The notes under the pieces: model-generated
What the model was told of the DNA's origin: nothing
Seen by the model: only the letters and a program-made list of their open reading frames with translations
Databases searched by the model: none
NCBI GenBank assembly: GCA_017503805.1
Contig: JAFVSJ010000017.1
Span: 62,001 to 126,000, forward strand
DNA length: 64,000 bases
Reading direction: 5' to 3'
Source: Tidjanibacter sp.
GTDB taxonomy: Bacteria; Bacteroidota; Bacteroidia; Bacteroidales; Rikenellaceae
Position numbers and translations under genes: made by a program
In this document: positions 24,493 through 33,554 of the stretch, piece after piece
Layout of the letters: each line of letters starts with the position of its first letter
Position numbering within the stretch: the stretch's first letter is position 1

Positions 24493-27096
24493 TTAGTTCG
24501 CAAAAGTGAGTCGGCCTTCGTGGGCACCGATTGTAACGGGCCTTTCGCGGTTGACCTCACCGGCGAGGATGCGTTTGGAGAGTTCGTTGACCACCTCGCG
24601 CTGAATAACCCTCTTGACGGGTCGAGCTCCGTAGAGCGGATCGTAACCGAGTCGAGCAATGAGTCGTCGCGCCTCATCGGTGACATTGAGAACCACACCA
24701 TTCCCTGCAAGCATCCTGCGGATGATATCCATCTGGATGGTGACGATGGACTCAATATCGCTCTCGGTCAGAGGCTCAAACATCACAATCTCATCTATAC
24801 GATTGAGGAACTCGGGCTTGAGCAGTTTCTTGAGTAACTCCACTACCTCTCCCCTCGTCTGTTCAACCACCTCCACGGGCACTACCCCACCCTCGAGCGC
24901 AGAAGCAAATCGCTCGGAGATAATCTGCGACCCCAAATTGGAGGTCATAATAATAATCGTATTGCGGAAGTCAACGGTACGGCCCTTATTGTCGGTAAGT
25001 CTACCATCATCAAGCACTTGCAGCAGGATATTAAAGACATCGGGGTGTGCCTTTTCTATCTCATCGAGCAACACAACGGAGTAGGGTTTGGTCCTCACAG
25101 CCTCGGTGAGTTGTCCGCCCTCATCGTAGCCCACATATCCCGGAGGAGCTCCTACGAGTCGCGAAACGCTATGGCGCTCTTGGTATTCGCTCATATCAAT
25201 GCGAGTCATCATAGAGTCGTCATTGAAGAGGAATTCGGCAAGCGCTCTGGCAAGTTCCGTCTTACCCACACCTGTGGTGCCGAGGAAGATGAAAGAGCCG
25301 ATGGGTTTGCGGGGATCGTTGAGCCCTGCACGCGAACGGCGAACAGCATCCGAAACGACCTCAATGGCTCGTTGTTGGCCTACAACACGCTTGTGCAACT
25401 CGGCCTCCATATTGAGCAATTTCTCGCGCTCGGAGGAGAGCATTCGTTGCAGCGGGATGCCGGTCCAACGCGATACAATCTCGGCAACATCCTCGGAATC
25501 AACCTCTTCCTTAATCATTGATTCACCATCGGCAGTGGTCAGTCTGTATTGCTCCTCGAGTGCCGCAATAGCACGTTCGGCCTCCACGATTTTGCCATAT
25601 CTAATCTCGGCCACACGTCCGTAGTCGCCATTTCGCTCGGCCTGTTGTGCCTCAATTTTCAGTTGCTCAATCTCCTCCTTGTTCTGTTGGACTTTCTGAA
25701 GCAGGTCGCGCTCCGACTGCCACTTGGCCCTCATTGCCGCCTCACGCGACTTGAGTTCCTCAATCTCACGAGTGAGATTATCCACCCTCTCGTTGTCTTT
25801 CTCGCGACGAATAGCCTCGCGCTCAATCTCGAGTTGGCGTATGCGTCGGTCGAGGGTATCTATATCCTCGGGCACAGAGTTCATCTCCAGACGGAGGTGG
25901 GATGCTGCCTCATCTATGAGGTCAATCGCCTTATCGGGAAGGAAACGTGAGGTGATATAGCGATGAGAGAGTTCAACGGCCGCAATAATTGCCTCATCCT
26001 TGATACGCACCTTGTGGTGGTTTTCATATCGTTCTTTCAGGCCACGCAAGATGGAGATGGCATCCTCCGTAGTAGGCTCATCCACAAGCACTTTCTGGAA
26101 TCTTCGTTCGAGCGCTTTGTCTTGCTCAAAGTATTTTTGGAACTCATCGAGAGTGGTCGCACCTATTGTACGAAGCTCGCCACGCGCGAGTGCTGGTTTG
26201 AGGATATTGGCTGCGTCCATAGCTCCACTCGATTTGCCCGCACCCACAAGTGTGTGGATCTCATCAATGAAGAGCAGAATCTCTCCATCGCTTGCCACAA
26301 CCTCCTGCACCACAGCTTTGAGTCGTTCCTCAAACTCACCCTGATACTTGGCACCCGCAATGAGCGCACCCATATCGAGCGAGAATATCTGCTTTGAGCG
26401 GAGGTTTTCGGGCACATCACTATCTACAATACGATGGGCAATACCCTCGGCAATGGCAGTCTTACCAACTCCGGCCTCACCTACAAGGATAGGATTATTT
26501 TTGGTGCGGCGCGAAAGTATCTGCAGCACACGACGTATCTCCTCATCGCGACCGATGACAGGATCGAGTTTTCCGCTACGGGCAAGCTCATTCAGATTGA
26601 TAGCATATTTCCCGAGTGCATCATACTCCTTATCGGCGGTCTGCGAATCGACAGTAGAACCTTTGCGGAAGTCGCGTATGGCCTCAATGAGCTCCTTCTC
26701 GGTAGCACCCGAGTGTTTGAGCAATTCGGAGGCTGCGCCGCGTTCAGTGACAAGTGCGAGAAGCAGATGTTCTACCGAGGCGTAGCGATCATTGAATGTA
26801 CGAGTGTAGTCTACGGCACGCTGTATGAGTTTCGAGGTCGCTGTGGCAAAATAATTCTCGCCATTGCCACCCGACACTTTGGGTAGTTTCTCGAGTTCGG
26901 CAGCGACCTCCTCTCGCAGTCGGGGCACATTTACACCCACACGACCGAGTAGGAATGTCGAGAGCGAATCATCTTTGGGGATGAGTGCGGCAAGCAGGTG
27001 GATAGGTTCCACAGCCTGCTGTCCTTTGCCGGCAGCCAAAGTAACGGCCGCTTGGAGAGCCTCTTGGGCTTTGATTGTCAGTGTGTTGATATTCAT
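24493..27096 (-). CDS. clpB: ClpB disaggregase (AAA+ chaperone)
   Basis: 867 aa, full length. Clp N-domain (about 1-145), first AAA+ module with Walker A GEAGVGKTAIAEG (about 205), coiled-coil M-domain (about 405-525, with long Glu/Arg-rich heptads), and second AAA+ module with LGTTGVGKTELARA. The ClpP-binding loop is absent, as in ClpB. It dissolves protein aggregates with DnaK. The upstream region carries a sigma-54 promoter and two GACA-N3-TGTC repeats, so heat or stress control through RpoN is likely here. It is transcribed alone. Confidence 0.97.
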   Translation of the reverse strand: MNINTLTIKAQEALQAAVTLAAGKGQQAVEPIHLLAALIPKDDSLSTFLLGRVGVNVPRLREEVAAELEKLPKVSGGNGENYFATATSKLIQRAVDYTRTFNDRYASVEHLLLALVTERGAASELLKHSGATEKELIEAIRDFRKGSTVDSQTADKEYDALGKYAINLNELARSGKLDPVIGRDEEIRRVLQILSRRTKNNPILVGEAGVGKTAIAEGIAHRIVDSDVPENLRSKQIFSLDMGALIAGAKYQGEFEERLKAVVQEVVASDGEILLFIDEIHTLVGAGKSSGAMDAANILKPALARGELRTIGATTLDEFQKYFEQDKALERRFQKVLVDEPTTEDAISILRGLKERYENHHKVRIKDEAIIAAVELSHRYITSRFLPDKAIDLIDEAASHLRLEMNSVPEDIDTLDRRIRQLEIEREAIRREKDNERVDNLTREIEELKSREAAMRAKWQSERDLLQKVQQNKEEIEQLKIEAQQAERNGDYGRVAEIRYGKIVEAERAIAALEEQYRLTTADGESMIKEEVDSEDVAEIVSRWTGIPLQRMLSSEREKLLNMEAELHKRVVGQQRAIEVVSDAVRRSRAGLNDPRKPIGSFIFLGTTGVGKTELARALAEFLFNDDSMMTRIDMSEYQERHSVSRLVGAPPGYVGYDEGGQLTEAVRTKPYSVVLLDEIEKAHPDVFNILLQVLDDGRLTDNKGRTVDFRNTIIIMTSNLGSQIISERFASALEGGVVPVEVVEQTRGEVVELLKKLLKPEFLNRIDEIVMFEPLTESDIESIVTIQMDIIRRMLAGNGVVLNVTDEARRLIARLGYDPLYGARPVKRVIQREVVNELSKRILAGEVNRERPVTIGAHEGRLTFAN

Positions 27097-27129
27097 AGTA
27101 GTATTATGTTGTTAATCACCCGATAGAGA

Positions 27130-27145
27130 TGCAAAAGCGCTGCCA
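27130..27145 (-). promoter_or_regulatory. Sigma-54 promoter of clpB
   Basis: On the minus strand TGGCAG, 5 bp, TTGCA matches the -24/-12 consensus with one change (TGGCAC expected). It lies 34 bp before the clpB start. Confidence 0.65.
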
Positions 27146-27232
27146 ACCACGTTTTGACAGCTCGCAGCAAGGCAAAATGACACATCATCGGTCACTTCTT
27201 CACAGATAACGGATAGTTTGTCACCTCGCCTC

Positions 27233-27264
27233 GACACAATGTCACAAAGTGCCGACAAAATGTC
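27233..27264. promoter_or_regulatory. Two GACA-N3-TGTC inverted repeats upstream of clpB
   Basis: GACACAATGTC (27233-27243) and GACAAAATGTC (27254-27264) have centres 21 bp apart, two helical turns, 88-120 bp upstream of the -24 element. That is the usual place for activator sites of sigma-54 promoters. The rest of the 309-bp gap 27097-27405 shows no gene. Confidence 0.5.
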
Positions 27265-27329
27265 GTTTTGAGTAGAATAGCCCCTCTTTCCGAAGGCACC
27301 CCCTCTGCCCTCCCCTGCGTGCCGAGCAC

Positions 27330-27368
27330 AAAAAACAGTGCGCCCGACCTTGGTAGGCCGAGCGCACT
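27330..27368 (-). terminator. Terminator of the DUF6562/GLUG lipoprotein gene
   Basis: On the minus strand a stem starting AGTGCGC and closing GCGCACT, with two mismatches, is followed by GTTTTTTG. It begins 38 bp after the stop. Confidence 0.7.
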
Positions 27369-27405
27369 CTTTATTTAAGCAATGCTAAATTGCTACTGAA
27401 TCTGA

Positions 27406-30117
27406 TTACTGGAGAACGGGACCGTTAGCGCCAAGTACCCAACGTTTCAGCATCTCAGCACCAGCAGTGCCGTTTACGTATTCGTTGTCGGGCGAAACGT
27501 TGAATGCCTCGATAGCAGCGTTCATAGCGTCTACGTCTGCCTGAGTAGCATCGGTGGCAGCTGCGAAGTTGTAGGAAGCCTCAATCTCGGGATTACCTTT
27601 AGCTGCGAAGTTAGTCTTGGTAGTAACAGCGTAGTTAGCGGTAAGGCAATTGCCATATACACCGTGGTTCTTAAGGCAGTGACCTACCATAGTACCAGCA
27701 TCTGCGGCCTCAACAGTCGACTCGGAAGCGCAACCTACGATCCATACGCGGGTGTGGGCGTGGTTTTGGTCACGACGAGTGTAACCGGCGAAAGCACCTG
27801 CATAACCAGCGGTAGCTTTTACGGTAGCTTTTGCAGTGGTGTGGCAAGCGAGCATAAATGCATCGGCCTTTGTATTGTAGGACTGGTGAGCACCTGCAAT
27901 ACCACCTGCCTGGGTCCTTGCGGTAACATCAGCGTTGTTCACGCACTGACCAACTACGCAACCGTAGTTCATACCAACGATACCACCAACATTGTGGTCA
28001 CCCTTAACGGTGGTGTTCTCATCGGTCGAGCAGTAGGTAACGTAAGCCATCTTCTCACCCATTACAGTACCATCAGCTTTCACAGTACGGTGGTAAACAC
28101 GACCAACGATGCCACCAACCTCGGTATAGCCTTCTACCGACGAAGCGGTAACGTGTACATTATTCACGTGGCTGCCATCCCAGCAACGGCCGATAACGAT
28201 ACCGGTGTAGGACTCACCTGCATTGCCACCTTTGTTGTAAACAACAGCGTTGTCGAAAGTGAGGTTGTCAACCTTAGCACCCTGAGTCCAGCAGAGGAAA
28301 CCGCTTGCTACGAGGTCGTGGTTGAGGCGGAGACCCGAGATGGTCATATTGTTACCATCAATCACACCGCTGTAGTACTTATTATTTGCAGTCTCGTAGG
28401 CGCTGATGATGGGCCAGTTGCTTGCCGAAGGAACACCATTAGCTACGGTAATAGCCTCGTTGGTGAAAGCGTAGGTATTGTTTGCTGCATCCTCTACGAT
28501 TGCGAACTGGGGCATAACGATGTTAGCCATCACTTTCACGCCGTAGGTCTCATCAGCCTGGGCTTTGTAAGCCCATTTGAGCAGACCGTTGGCAGTGTAA
28601 ACCTCTGCATAGGTGCCCATATCTACGAAATCAACAACATATTTAACCTCCCATACGTTGGGCTGAATCTCGATGCTCGAAAGGCCATCTTTCACGAAGT
28701 TGGTGCCGGCGCCCTCTGCAGCGTTGTCAGCGGGGTTGAAGTTGTGGAAGATACCACCAGCTACCTCGATAACGGTAGTAGCGCGGTCTGCATCCTTCTT
28801 ATTGAGAACGAAGTTGCTGTTGTGATCGTTGAGGAAGGTACCACCGTTTACGTAAACCTCGCCATTGCCACGAGCGTAAATAACTGCATTAGCCTCGCCA
28901 TTCTGGTCTACGCCAGCCTTGTAGGTACCACCGTTGATAACGAGTTTACCTTCGGCAATAACTGCATAGCCATCGTTGCCGCTTACAGCCTCGATAGTAC
29001 CATTGCCGTTGATGGTGAGAGTTGCGTCCTCCTCTACAACGATAACGTCGGTAGCGGGGTTGTCAATCTCGTTCACGATGCTGTGACCATTGAGGTTGAG
29101 AACAACGTTCTGGCCTTTCTTAACCACGAGAGTCGAGGGGATAACGAAGTCCTCCTGGAGGGTAACCTCGCCACCGTACTGGAATGCGTGGAATACATCG
29201 TAGTCGATAGCCTCGATATCATCGTCGAAGCCGGGAACGATAGTTACGGTGTAGTTAGCTGCATCGGTGAGGATGTTGCCGTAGATGTTGGTGCGGTAGT
29301 TACGACGAACGGGAACGTTGGTGTAAACGCGCTGGTAGTCTACGTTGTTGTTGTCGTAGTAGTTGAATTTCACCTCAACGAGCTCTTTCGCATCGTTCAC
29401 GAGAACGTAGTTCATAGCGAGGTATTTGTAGCCAGCTACGGGGAATTTCTCGGTATCTGCGGGGATAGGCTCGGCAGCGTAGGTGAGAGCTACGGGGTTG
29501 CTTGCGGTACCGTTCACGAGGTCGAGCTCGGTGTAGAGGGTTACCTCAATACCGGAGGTAGTGATGGTAGTACCTGCTGCAACAGCGTCAGCGTAGTCGG
29601 CAGTACCCACGTTCACCTGTGCGAAGGGACGATAGAGGTCAACGTTCTGGTCGATGCGGCCCTCAACTTTGAAAGGCTCTACGTATGCCCAGAAAGCGTC
29701 ATACTCCTCTACGTTTGCCTTCTTGGGGTCGAAGGTCATCTTCATATCCTCCCAAGCGATGGTAGCCACGCCGGCTTCGTTCTCTGCCCAGAAGAGGATC
29801 GAGTAGGTGTTACCGTTGAAGAGACGGAGGTCAACGGTGGTGGAGATAGGAATGGCAACTTTGTCTTTAGCCTCGGTTTTGGAGATGGTCTCCACGAGTT
29901 TGTAGTTGCCCTGCTTGTCCCAGAGGTAGACAGCATAGTAGAGGTCACCTGCGGTTTCGCCGTCACCAAAGGCACGGGAAGCCACCTCGGGGGTGTTCAC
30001 AGTGAACGAAACGATGGACTCACCTTCGAGGGGACCCTCGGTGATGAGGTCGTTCGTACACGAAGTTGCCATAGCTGCTGCAGCGAAGGCAACCAAAGCC
30101 AAAAAGAGCTTTTTCAT
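27406..30117 (-). CDS. DUF6562 fimbrillin-like lipoprotein with beta-helix and GLUG-like repeats
   Basis: 903 aa. Lipobox MATSC, Cys20. The DUF6562 domain (about 35-305) has VASRAFGDGETAGDLYYAVY, VDLYRPFAQVNVG, FPVAGYKYLAMNYVLV and the closing VPVRRNYRTNIYGNILT. A right-handed beta-helix with short Asn/Gly-rich turns follows (about 315-490). The C-terminal third has GLUG-like turns (GGIVGRVYH, GGIVGMNY, GGIAGAH) seen in surface adhesins. It is probably surface-exposed and lipid-anchored. It stands in tandem with two related genes; a heptamer repeat lies in its leader. The ligand is unknown. A long antisense open frame here is a composition artefact. Confidence 0.85.
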   Translation of the reverse strand: MKKLFLALVAFAAAAMATSCTNDLITEGPLEGESIVSFTVNTPEVASRAFGDGETAGDLYYAVYLWDKQGNYKLVETISKTEAKDKVAIPISTTVDLRLFNGNTYSILFWAENEAGVATIAWEDMKMTFDPKKANVEEYDAFWAYVEPFKVEGRIDQNVDLYRPFAQVNVGTADYADAVAAGTTITTSGIEVTLYTELDLVNGTASNPVALTYAAEPIPADTEKFPVAGYKYLAMNYVLVNDAKELVEVKFNYYDNNNVDYQRVYTNVPVRRNYRTNIYGNILTDAANYTVTIVPGFDDDIEAIDYDVFHAFQYGGEVTLQEDFVIPSTLVVKKGQNVVLNLNGHSIVNEIDNPATDVIVVEEDATLTINGNGTIEAVSGNDGYAVIAEGKLVINGGTYKAGVDQNGEANAVIYARGNGEVYVNGGTFLNDHNSNFVLNKKDADRATTVIEVAGGIFHNFNPADNAAEGAGTNFVKDGLSSIEIQPNVWEVKYVVDFVDMGTYAEVYTANGLLKWAYKAQADETYGVKVMANIVMPQFAIVEDAANNTYAFTNEAITVANGVPSASNWPIISAYETANNKYYSGVIDGNNMTISGLRLNHDLVASGFLCWTQGAKVDNLTFDNAVVYNKGGNAGESYTGIVIGRCWDGSHVNNVHVTASSVEGYTEVGGIVGRVYHRTVKADGTVMGEKMAYVTYCSTDENTTVKGDHNVGGIVGMNYGCVVGQCVNNADVTARTQAGGIAGAHQSYNTKADAFMLACHTTAKATVKATAGYAGAFAGYTRRDQNHAHTRVWIVGCASESTVEAADAGTMVGHCLKNHGVYGNCLTANYAVTTKTNFAAKGNPEIEASYNFAAATDATQADVDAMNAAIEAFNVSPDNEYVNGTAGAEMLKRWVLGANGPVLQ

Positions 30118-30151
30118 TGTGTTTGAATGTTTAGTTAATAAAAATGGTTAA

Positions 30152-30182
30152 TTGTTTGTTGTTTGTTGTTTATTGTTTGTTG
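30152..30182. repeat. Heptanucleotide tandem repeat TTGTTTG
   Basis: About 4.4 copies of TTGTTTG (one copy TTGTTTA) at 30152-30182, 35-65 bp upstream of the minus-strand start at 30117. Copy-number slippage here would alter promoter or leader spacing. Confidence 0.8.
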
Positions 30183-30198
30183 TAAAAATTGTTTTCGG

Positions 30199-30224
30199 GG
30201 GCTGCGGCCCAACCAAGAGCCGCA
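30199..30224 (-). terminator. 3' hairpin of DUF6562 gene, copy A
   Basis: On the minus strand a 26-nt block beginning TGCGGC and ending GCCGCAGCCC forms a GC stem 43 bp after the stop. The identical block is found at 40995-41020 behind another DUF6562 gene. Confidence 0.6.
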
Positions 30225-30267
30225 ACCCAAAAGTTTTTTTGACCAATCAAAAGGTCGGTGTTGTTGC

Positions 30268-32340
30268 TTACTCAGCAGTTACAGTCCAAATCTTACCGCT
30301 CTTGGTAGCTTTGTAACCATCAGCCAACCAATTGGTAGGATCAACGTTGAAGGTACCACCGGTAATGATAACAGTACCTGCACTTGCGCTGTTTACGAAC
30401 GAGTCTTTCGATGCGCTGTTTGCCAAAGGTTTCTCGAAGTGACCACCCTTGATGTAGCAAGTCGAGCCAGCCTCAACGTAAACGAAGTAGCACGAAGTGC
30501 GGTCGAAGGTATAGGTACCCTCGTCAACGGTTACGGTGCTGTTGCCAACAACGTAGAACATATTACGGCCCGATTTGCCGGGTTTAGCTGCGATAGTGCT
30601 GTCGTTAACAGTTACACTCGAACCATTGAGAACTGCGAAACCAGCGCCATTGAGGTTAGCATCATTTACAATGATATCAGAACCGTATACATTGAATGCG
30701 TAGTTGTTGGTACCCTGACCACCACCTTTGTACTCGTTGTCATAGAAATTCCAAACAGCATCATTGTTATTAACTGTAACAACGTTCGAGCCGTTATCAA
30801 TAGGATTGACAAGGTTCATCTCGTCCTCGTTGTTAACAGCATTTACAAGCTCTTCAAGAGTTTTGTGGGGTTTGAATACGTGGAACCAATCACCAGCCGG
30901 CTCAACCTGAAAACCTGCAGGTACGAAACTCATCTGAGGATTCTCAGCCTTGTTGTCAGCGGGGTTGAATTGGTAGAAATGACCACCGGTAACCTCGATA
31001 AGACCGTTGTTCTTCTGGCTGTCGATGTGGTTGAGCAGGTAGGTAGCATCGCCGTTGGTTACGGAGAACTTACCACCCTTGATGTAAACCTTACCACCGT
31101 TTGCCTGGAAGGTAGTGATATTGGCTACATAGGCTGCAGTGCCCTCAACTACAATAGTACCACCGGCATTAGCCGAAGCAATGTAGTAGTTGGACTCAAC
31201 CTTACCTGCACCCTTGAAGGTGAGGGTTGCGCCATTCTCAACGCGAGCCATAATTGCGCTGCCATTCAGAGCATCGGGATTGTACTCGTAGGTAAGAGTG
31301 TGACCATTGAGGTCGATAGTGGCGTTCTTGGTAACGGTTACGAAACCACGGAGGGTAACGTCCTCGGTGAGAACAACCTCGCCACCATAGTAGAGAGCAT
31401 CAAATACAGTGTTAGCCATCTCGCCACCGGGGAGCTCATCCTCCCACTCGGGTTTGATCTCAACTTTGATATCGTAGGGATCGGTGAGGATGCTACCGTA
31501 GATGTTGGTGCGGTAGTTACGCTGTACGGGGACATTGGTGTAAACAGCCTCATAGGGAGTAGCGTTGCCCGCCTCATAGTACTGGAAGGTAACGGTCGAG
31601 AGCGATTTAGCATCACCAACGAGAACGTAGTTCATCGAAAGGTACTCATAACCTGCAACGGGGAACTGACCTGCAGTGGGAAGCGCTGCCTGTGCAAAAG
31701 TAGTAGTAGCAGTAGCATCAACCTTACCATCGAAGAGGTTCATCGACGAGTAAACGCCTGCAACACCGAGTGCGGTCTCATTAACTACAAGACCTGCATT
31801 AGCTGCAGCCTGAACGTCATCGGTACCGATGTTGATCTGTGCGAAGGGACGGTAGAGGTAAACATCGTCAGTCATAGGACCGGTAACCTCAACAGTCTTG
31901 GTTGCCCAGAACGAGTCGTAAGCCTCAACGTTGGCAGCCTGGGGAGCGTAGGTCATAGTCTGAGCATCCCAATCAACGGTGACTGCGTCGTTGTTCTCAT
32001 TCTCTGCCCAGAAGATGATGTCATACTTTTTACCCTTAACGAGCTGGAGCTGAACCTGTGCGGTCAAGTTCTCCATCTTGACGGGAGTAGTGGTTTTGGA
32101 GATGTTGGGAAGAAGCTGTTTGGTCGTACCATCGGCGCTATAAACATAGACACCGTAGTAGAGATCCTGAGCCTCATCACCATCGCCATAGTATGCACGA
32201 GTAGCGAGCTCGGGAGAGGTAACGGTGAAGGTTACATTGCTGTCGCCTACAACATCATACTGCTCCAAAGACTCGTTCGTACACGAAGTTGCAAACAGCG
32301 CTGCGGCTACTGCAAACATAGAAACGAATAGTTTTTTCAT
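30268..32340 (-). CDS. DUF6562 fimbrillin-like lipoprotein with beta-helix domain
   Basis: 690 aa. Lipobox FATSC, Cys20. DUF6562 domain about 33-300 (PELATRAYYGDGDEAQDLYYGVY, VYLYRPFAQINIG, FPVAGYEYLSMNYVLV, VPVQRNYRTNIYGSILT). A beta-helix follows, about 320-690, rich in strand-turn units such as GGTIVVEGTAAYV, GGKVYIKGGKFSV and GTVIITGGTFNV. Compared with the 903-residue neighbour it lacks the GLUG-like third. It is probably surface-anchored, adhesin or fimbrial in role by family resemblance only. The conserved TRA (Arg48) may be a processing site. Confidence 0.85.
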   Translation of the reverse strand: MKKLFVSMFAVAAALFATSCTNESLEQYDVVGDSNVTFTVTSPELATRAYYGDGDEAQDLYYGVYVYSADGTTKQLLPNISKTTTPVKMENLTAQVQLQLVKGKKYDIIFWAENENNDAVTVDWDAQTMTYAPQAANVEAYDSFWATKTVEVTGPMTDDVYLYRPFAQINIGTDDVQAAANAGLVVNETALGVAGVYSSMNLFDGKVDATATTTFAQAALPTAGQFPVAGYEYLSMNYVLVGDAKSLSTVTFQYYEAGNATPYEAVYTNVPVQRNYRTNIYGSILTDPYDIKVEIKPEWEDELPGGEMANTVFDALYYGGEVVLTEDVTLRGFVTVTKNATIDLNGHTLTYEYNPDALNGSAIMARVENGATLTFKGAGKVESNYYIASANAGGTIVVEGTAAYVANITTFQANGGKVYIKGGKFSVTNGDATYLLNHIDSQKNNGLIEVTGGHFYQFNPADNKAENPQMSFVPAGFQVEPAGDWFHVFKPHKTLEELVNAVNNEDEMNLVNPIDNGSNVVTVNNNDAVWNFYDNEYKGGGQGTNNYAFNVYGSDIIVNDANLNGAGFAVLNGSSVTVNDSTIAAKPGKSGRNMFYVVGNSTVTVDEGTYTFDRTSCYFVYVEAGSTCYIKGGHFEKPLANSASKDSFVNSASAGTVIITGGTFNVDPTNWLADGYKATKSGKIWTVTAE

Positions 32341-32481
32341 AGTAGTTTGTGTTGATTGTTAATTAAGTTAATAAATATTAATTGGTATAAATTGTTTTGT
32401 TCGTCATTTCCCTCGGGGCGGAGCTTCCGCAAGAAGTGGGCCACAAGGGGATTCACACCATCGCCGAACGACTATTTACTA

Positions 32482-33408
32482 TTAATAGGTATAGTTATAC
32501 TCGGGATCGTCGGTGAGGGTGGGCTGGATGGTCACTTTATATTTAGCGTCCTCGGTGAAGATGCTACCATATACGTTAGTGCGGTAGTTGCGGCGCACGG
32601 GAACATTGGTCCACTCATAGGTGTAGTTCTGGGTTGCACTCGAGTAGTTGAAGTTGAGGGTGATAAGCTCCTTAACATCCTTAACCAAAACGTAGTTCAT
32701 CGAGAGATATTTGTAGCCACTGATGGGGAACTCCTCGGGTGCGGTGGGGAATGCGGTCTCCTCGTAGAGCATAGTAGTAGCGTTACCCGAAACCTCACCT
32801 GTAACGAGGTTGAGAACATTGGGCAGAGTCACGCTGATACCTGCGGTGAGCATAGTGCTACCTGCGTCGGCTGCAAACTCAAAGTCGTCGGTACCGACGT
32901 TAATCTGTGCAAAGGGGCGGAAGAGGTCTACATCGGGGCCATCAATGGGGCCGGTAACCTTGAAAGGCTCAACGTATGCCCAGAAAGCATCGTAGCCCTC
33001 GGTGTTGGCTTTGGTGGGGTTGTAGGTCATAGTCTGGTTCTCCCAATCGATTGTAGCAACCGAGTCGGAGCTCTCTGCCCAGAAGATGATGCTATAGGTG
33101 TTGCCATTAACGAGTTTGAACTCAACGGTAGTCTCGAGGTTAATGGTCTGTTTGTTCTCTGCTGTAATCTTCGAAATCTTCTCTACAATCTCGCCATCCT
33201 TATCGTAAACAGCGTAATAGAGGTCTTGAGCGGTGGTACCATTGCCAAAGATGCCGGCACGGGTCTGAACCATAGGAGCCTTCACAACAAATCGTACGGT
33301 CGACTCTTTCTCGCCGCAAAAATTCTCAAACGACTCCATTTCGTTGGCACACGAGGTAGCACAGAGTGCTGCCGCAAATACAACTACAGAAAGTAAAGCT
33401 TTTTTCAT
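32482..33408 (-). CDS. DUF6562 fimbrillin-like lipoprotein, domain alone
   Basis: 308 aa. Lipobox CATSC, Cys20. The protein is essentially only the DUF6562 domain: TRAGIFGNGTTAQDLYYAVYD, VDLFRPFAQINVG, FPISGYKYLSMNYVLV and VPVRRNYRTNVYGSIFT, ending 25 residues later with PEYNYTY. It lacks the beta-helix seen in its paralogs, so it could be a shaft-type subunit while the longer ones are tip-type; this is speculation. It is the upstream member of the three tandem minus-strand paralogs. Confidence 0.85.
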   Translation of the reverse strand: MKKALLSVVVFAAALCATSCANEMESFENFCGEKESTVRFVVKAPMVQTRAGIFGNGTTAQDLYYAVYDKDGEIVEKISKITAENKQTINLETTVEFKLVNGNTYSIIFWAESSDSVATIDWENQTMTYNPTKANTEGYDAFWAYVEPFKVTGPIDGPDVDLFRPFAQINVGTDDFEFAADAGSTMLTAGISVTLPNVLNLVTGEVSGNATTMLYEETAFPTAPEEFPISGYKYLSMNYVLVKDVKELITLNFNYSSATQNYTYEWTNVPVRRNYRTNVYGSIFTEDAKYKVTIQPTLTDDPEYNYTY

Positions 33409-33506
33409 AGCTTAATTGGTAAATAGTTAAGTAATTTAATGTAAGTTAGTTAAGTAAGTTTCTAAATTTCGGTGCGTTTACCTATATATTATAAGCGGAC
33501 TTGGCG

Positions 33507-33535
33507 ACTCGGGAGGCAATCGGCCTCCCAAAGTC
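33507..33535 (-). terminator. Hairpin after the OmpA/DUF6562-like operon
   Basis: GGGAGGC/GCCTCCC stem with 5-nt loop on the minus strand, about 25 bp after the stop at 33555. There is no strong T-run. Confidence 0.45.
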
Positions 33536-33554
33536 GTCTTAGTCCATAGCATCA

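Noticed and set aside
27664-30126. 820-codon open frame on the plus strand, antisense to the DUF6562/GLUG gene
   Set aside because: Its translation is low-complexity and matches no domain, while the minus strand gives a lipoprotein with clear DUF6562 motifs. Codon bias of the real gene removes stops from the antisense frame.
30163-32331. 722-codon plus-strand open frame antisense to the second DUF6562 gene
   Set aside because: Same artefact; the minus-strand protein has signal peptide, lipobox and family motifs.
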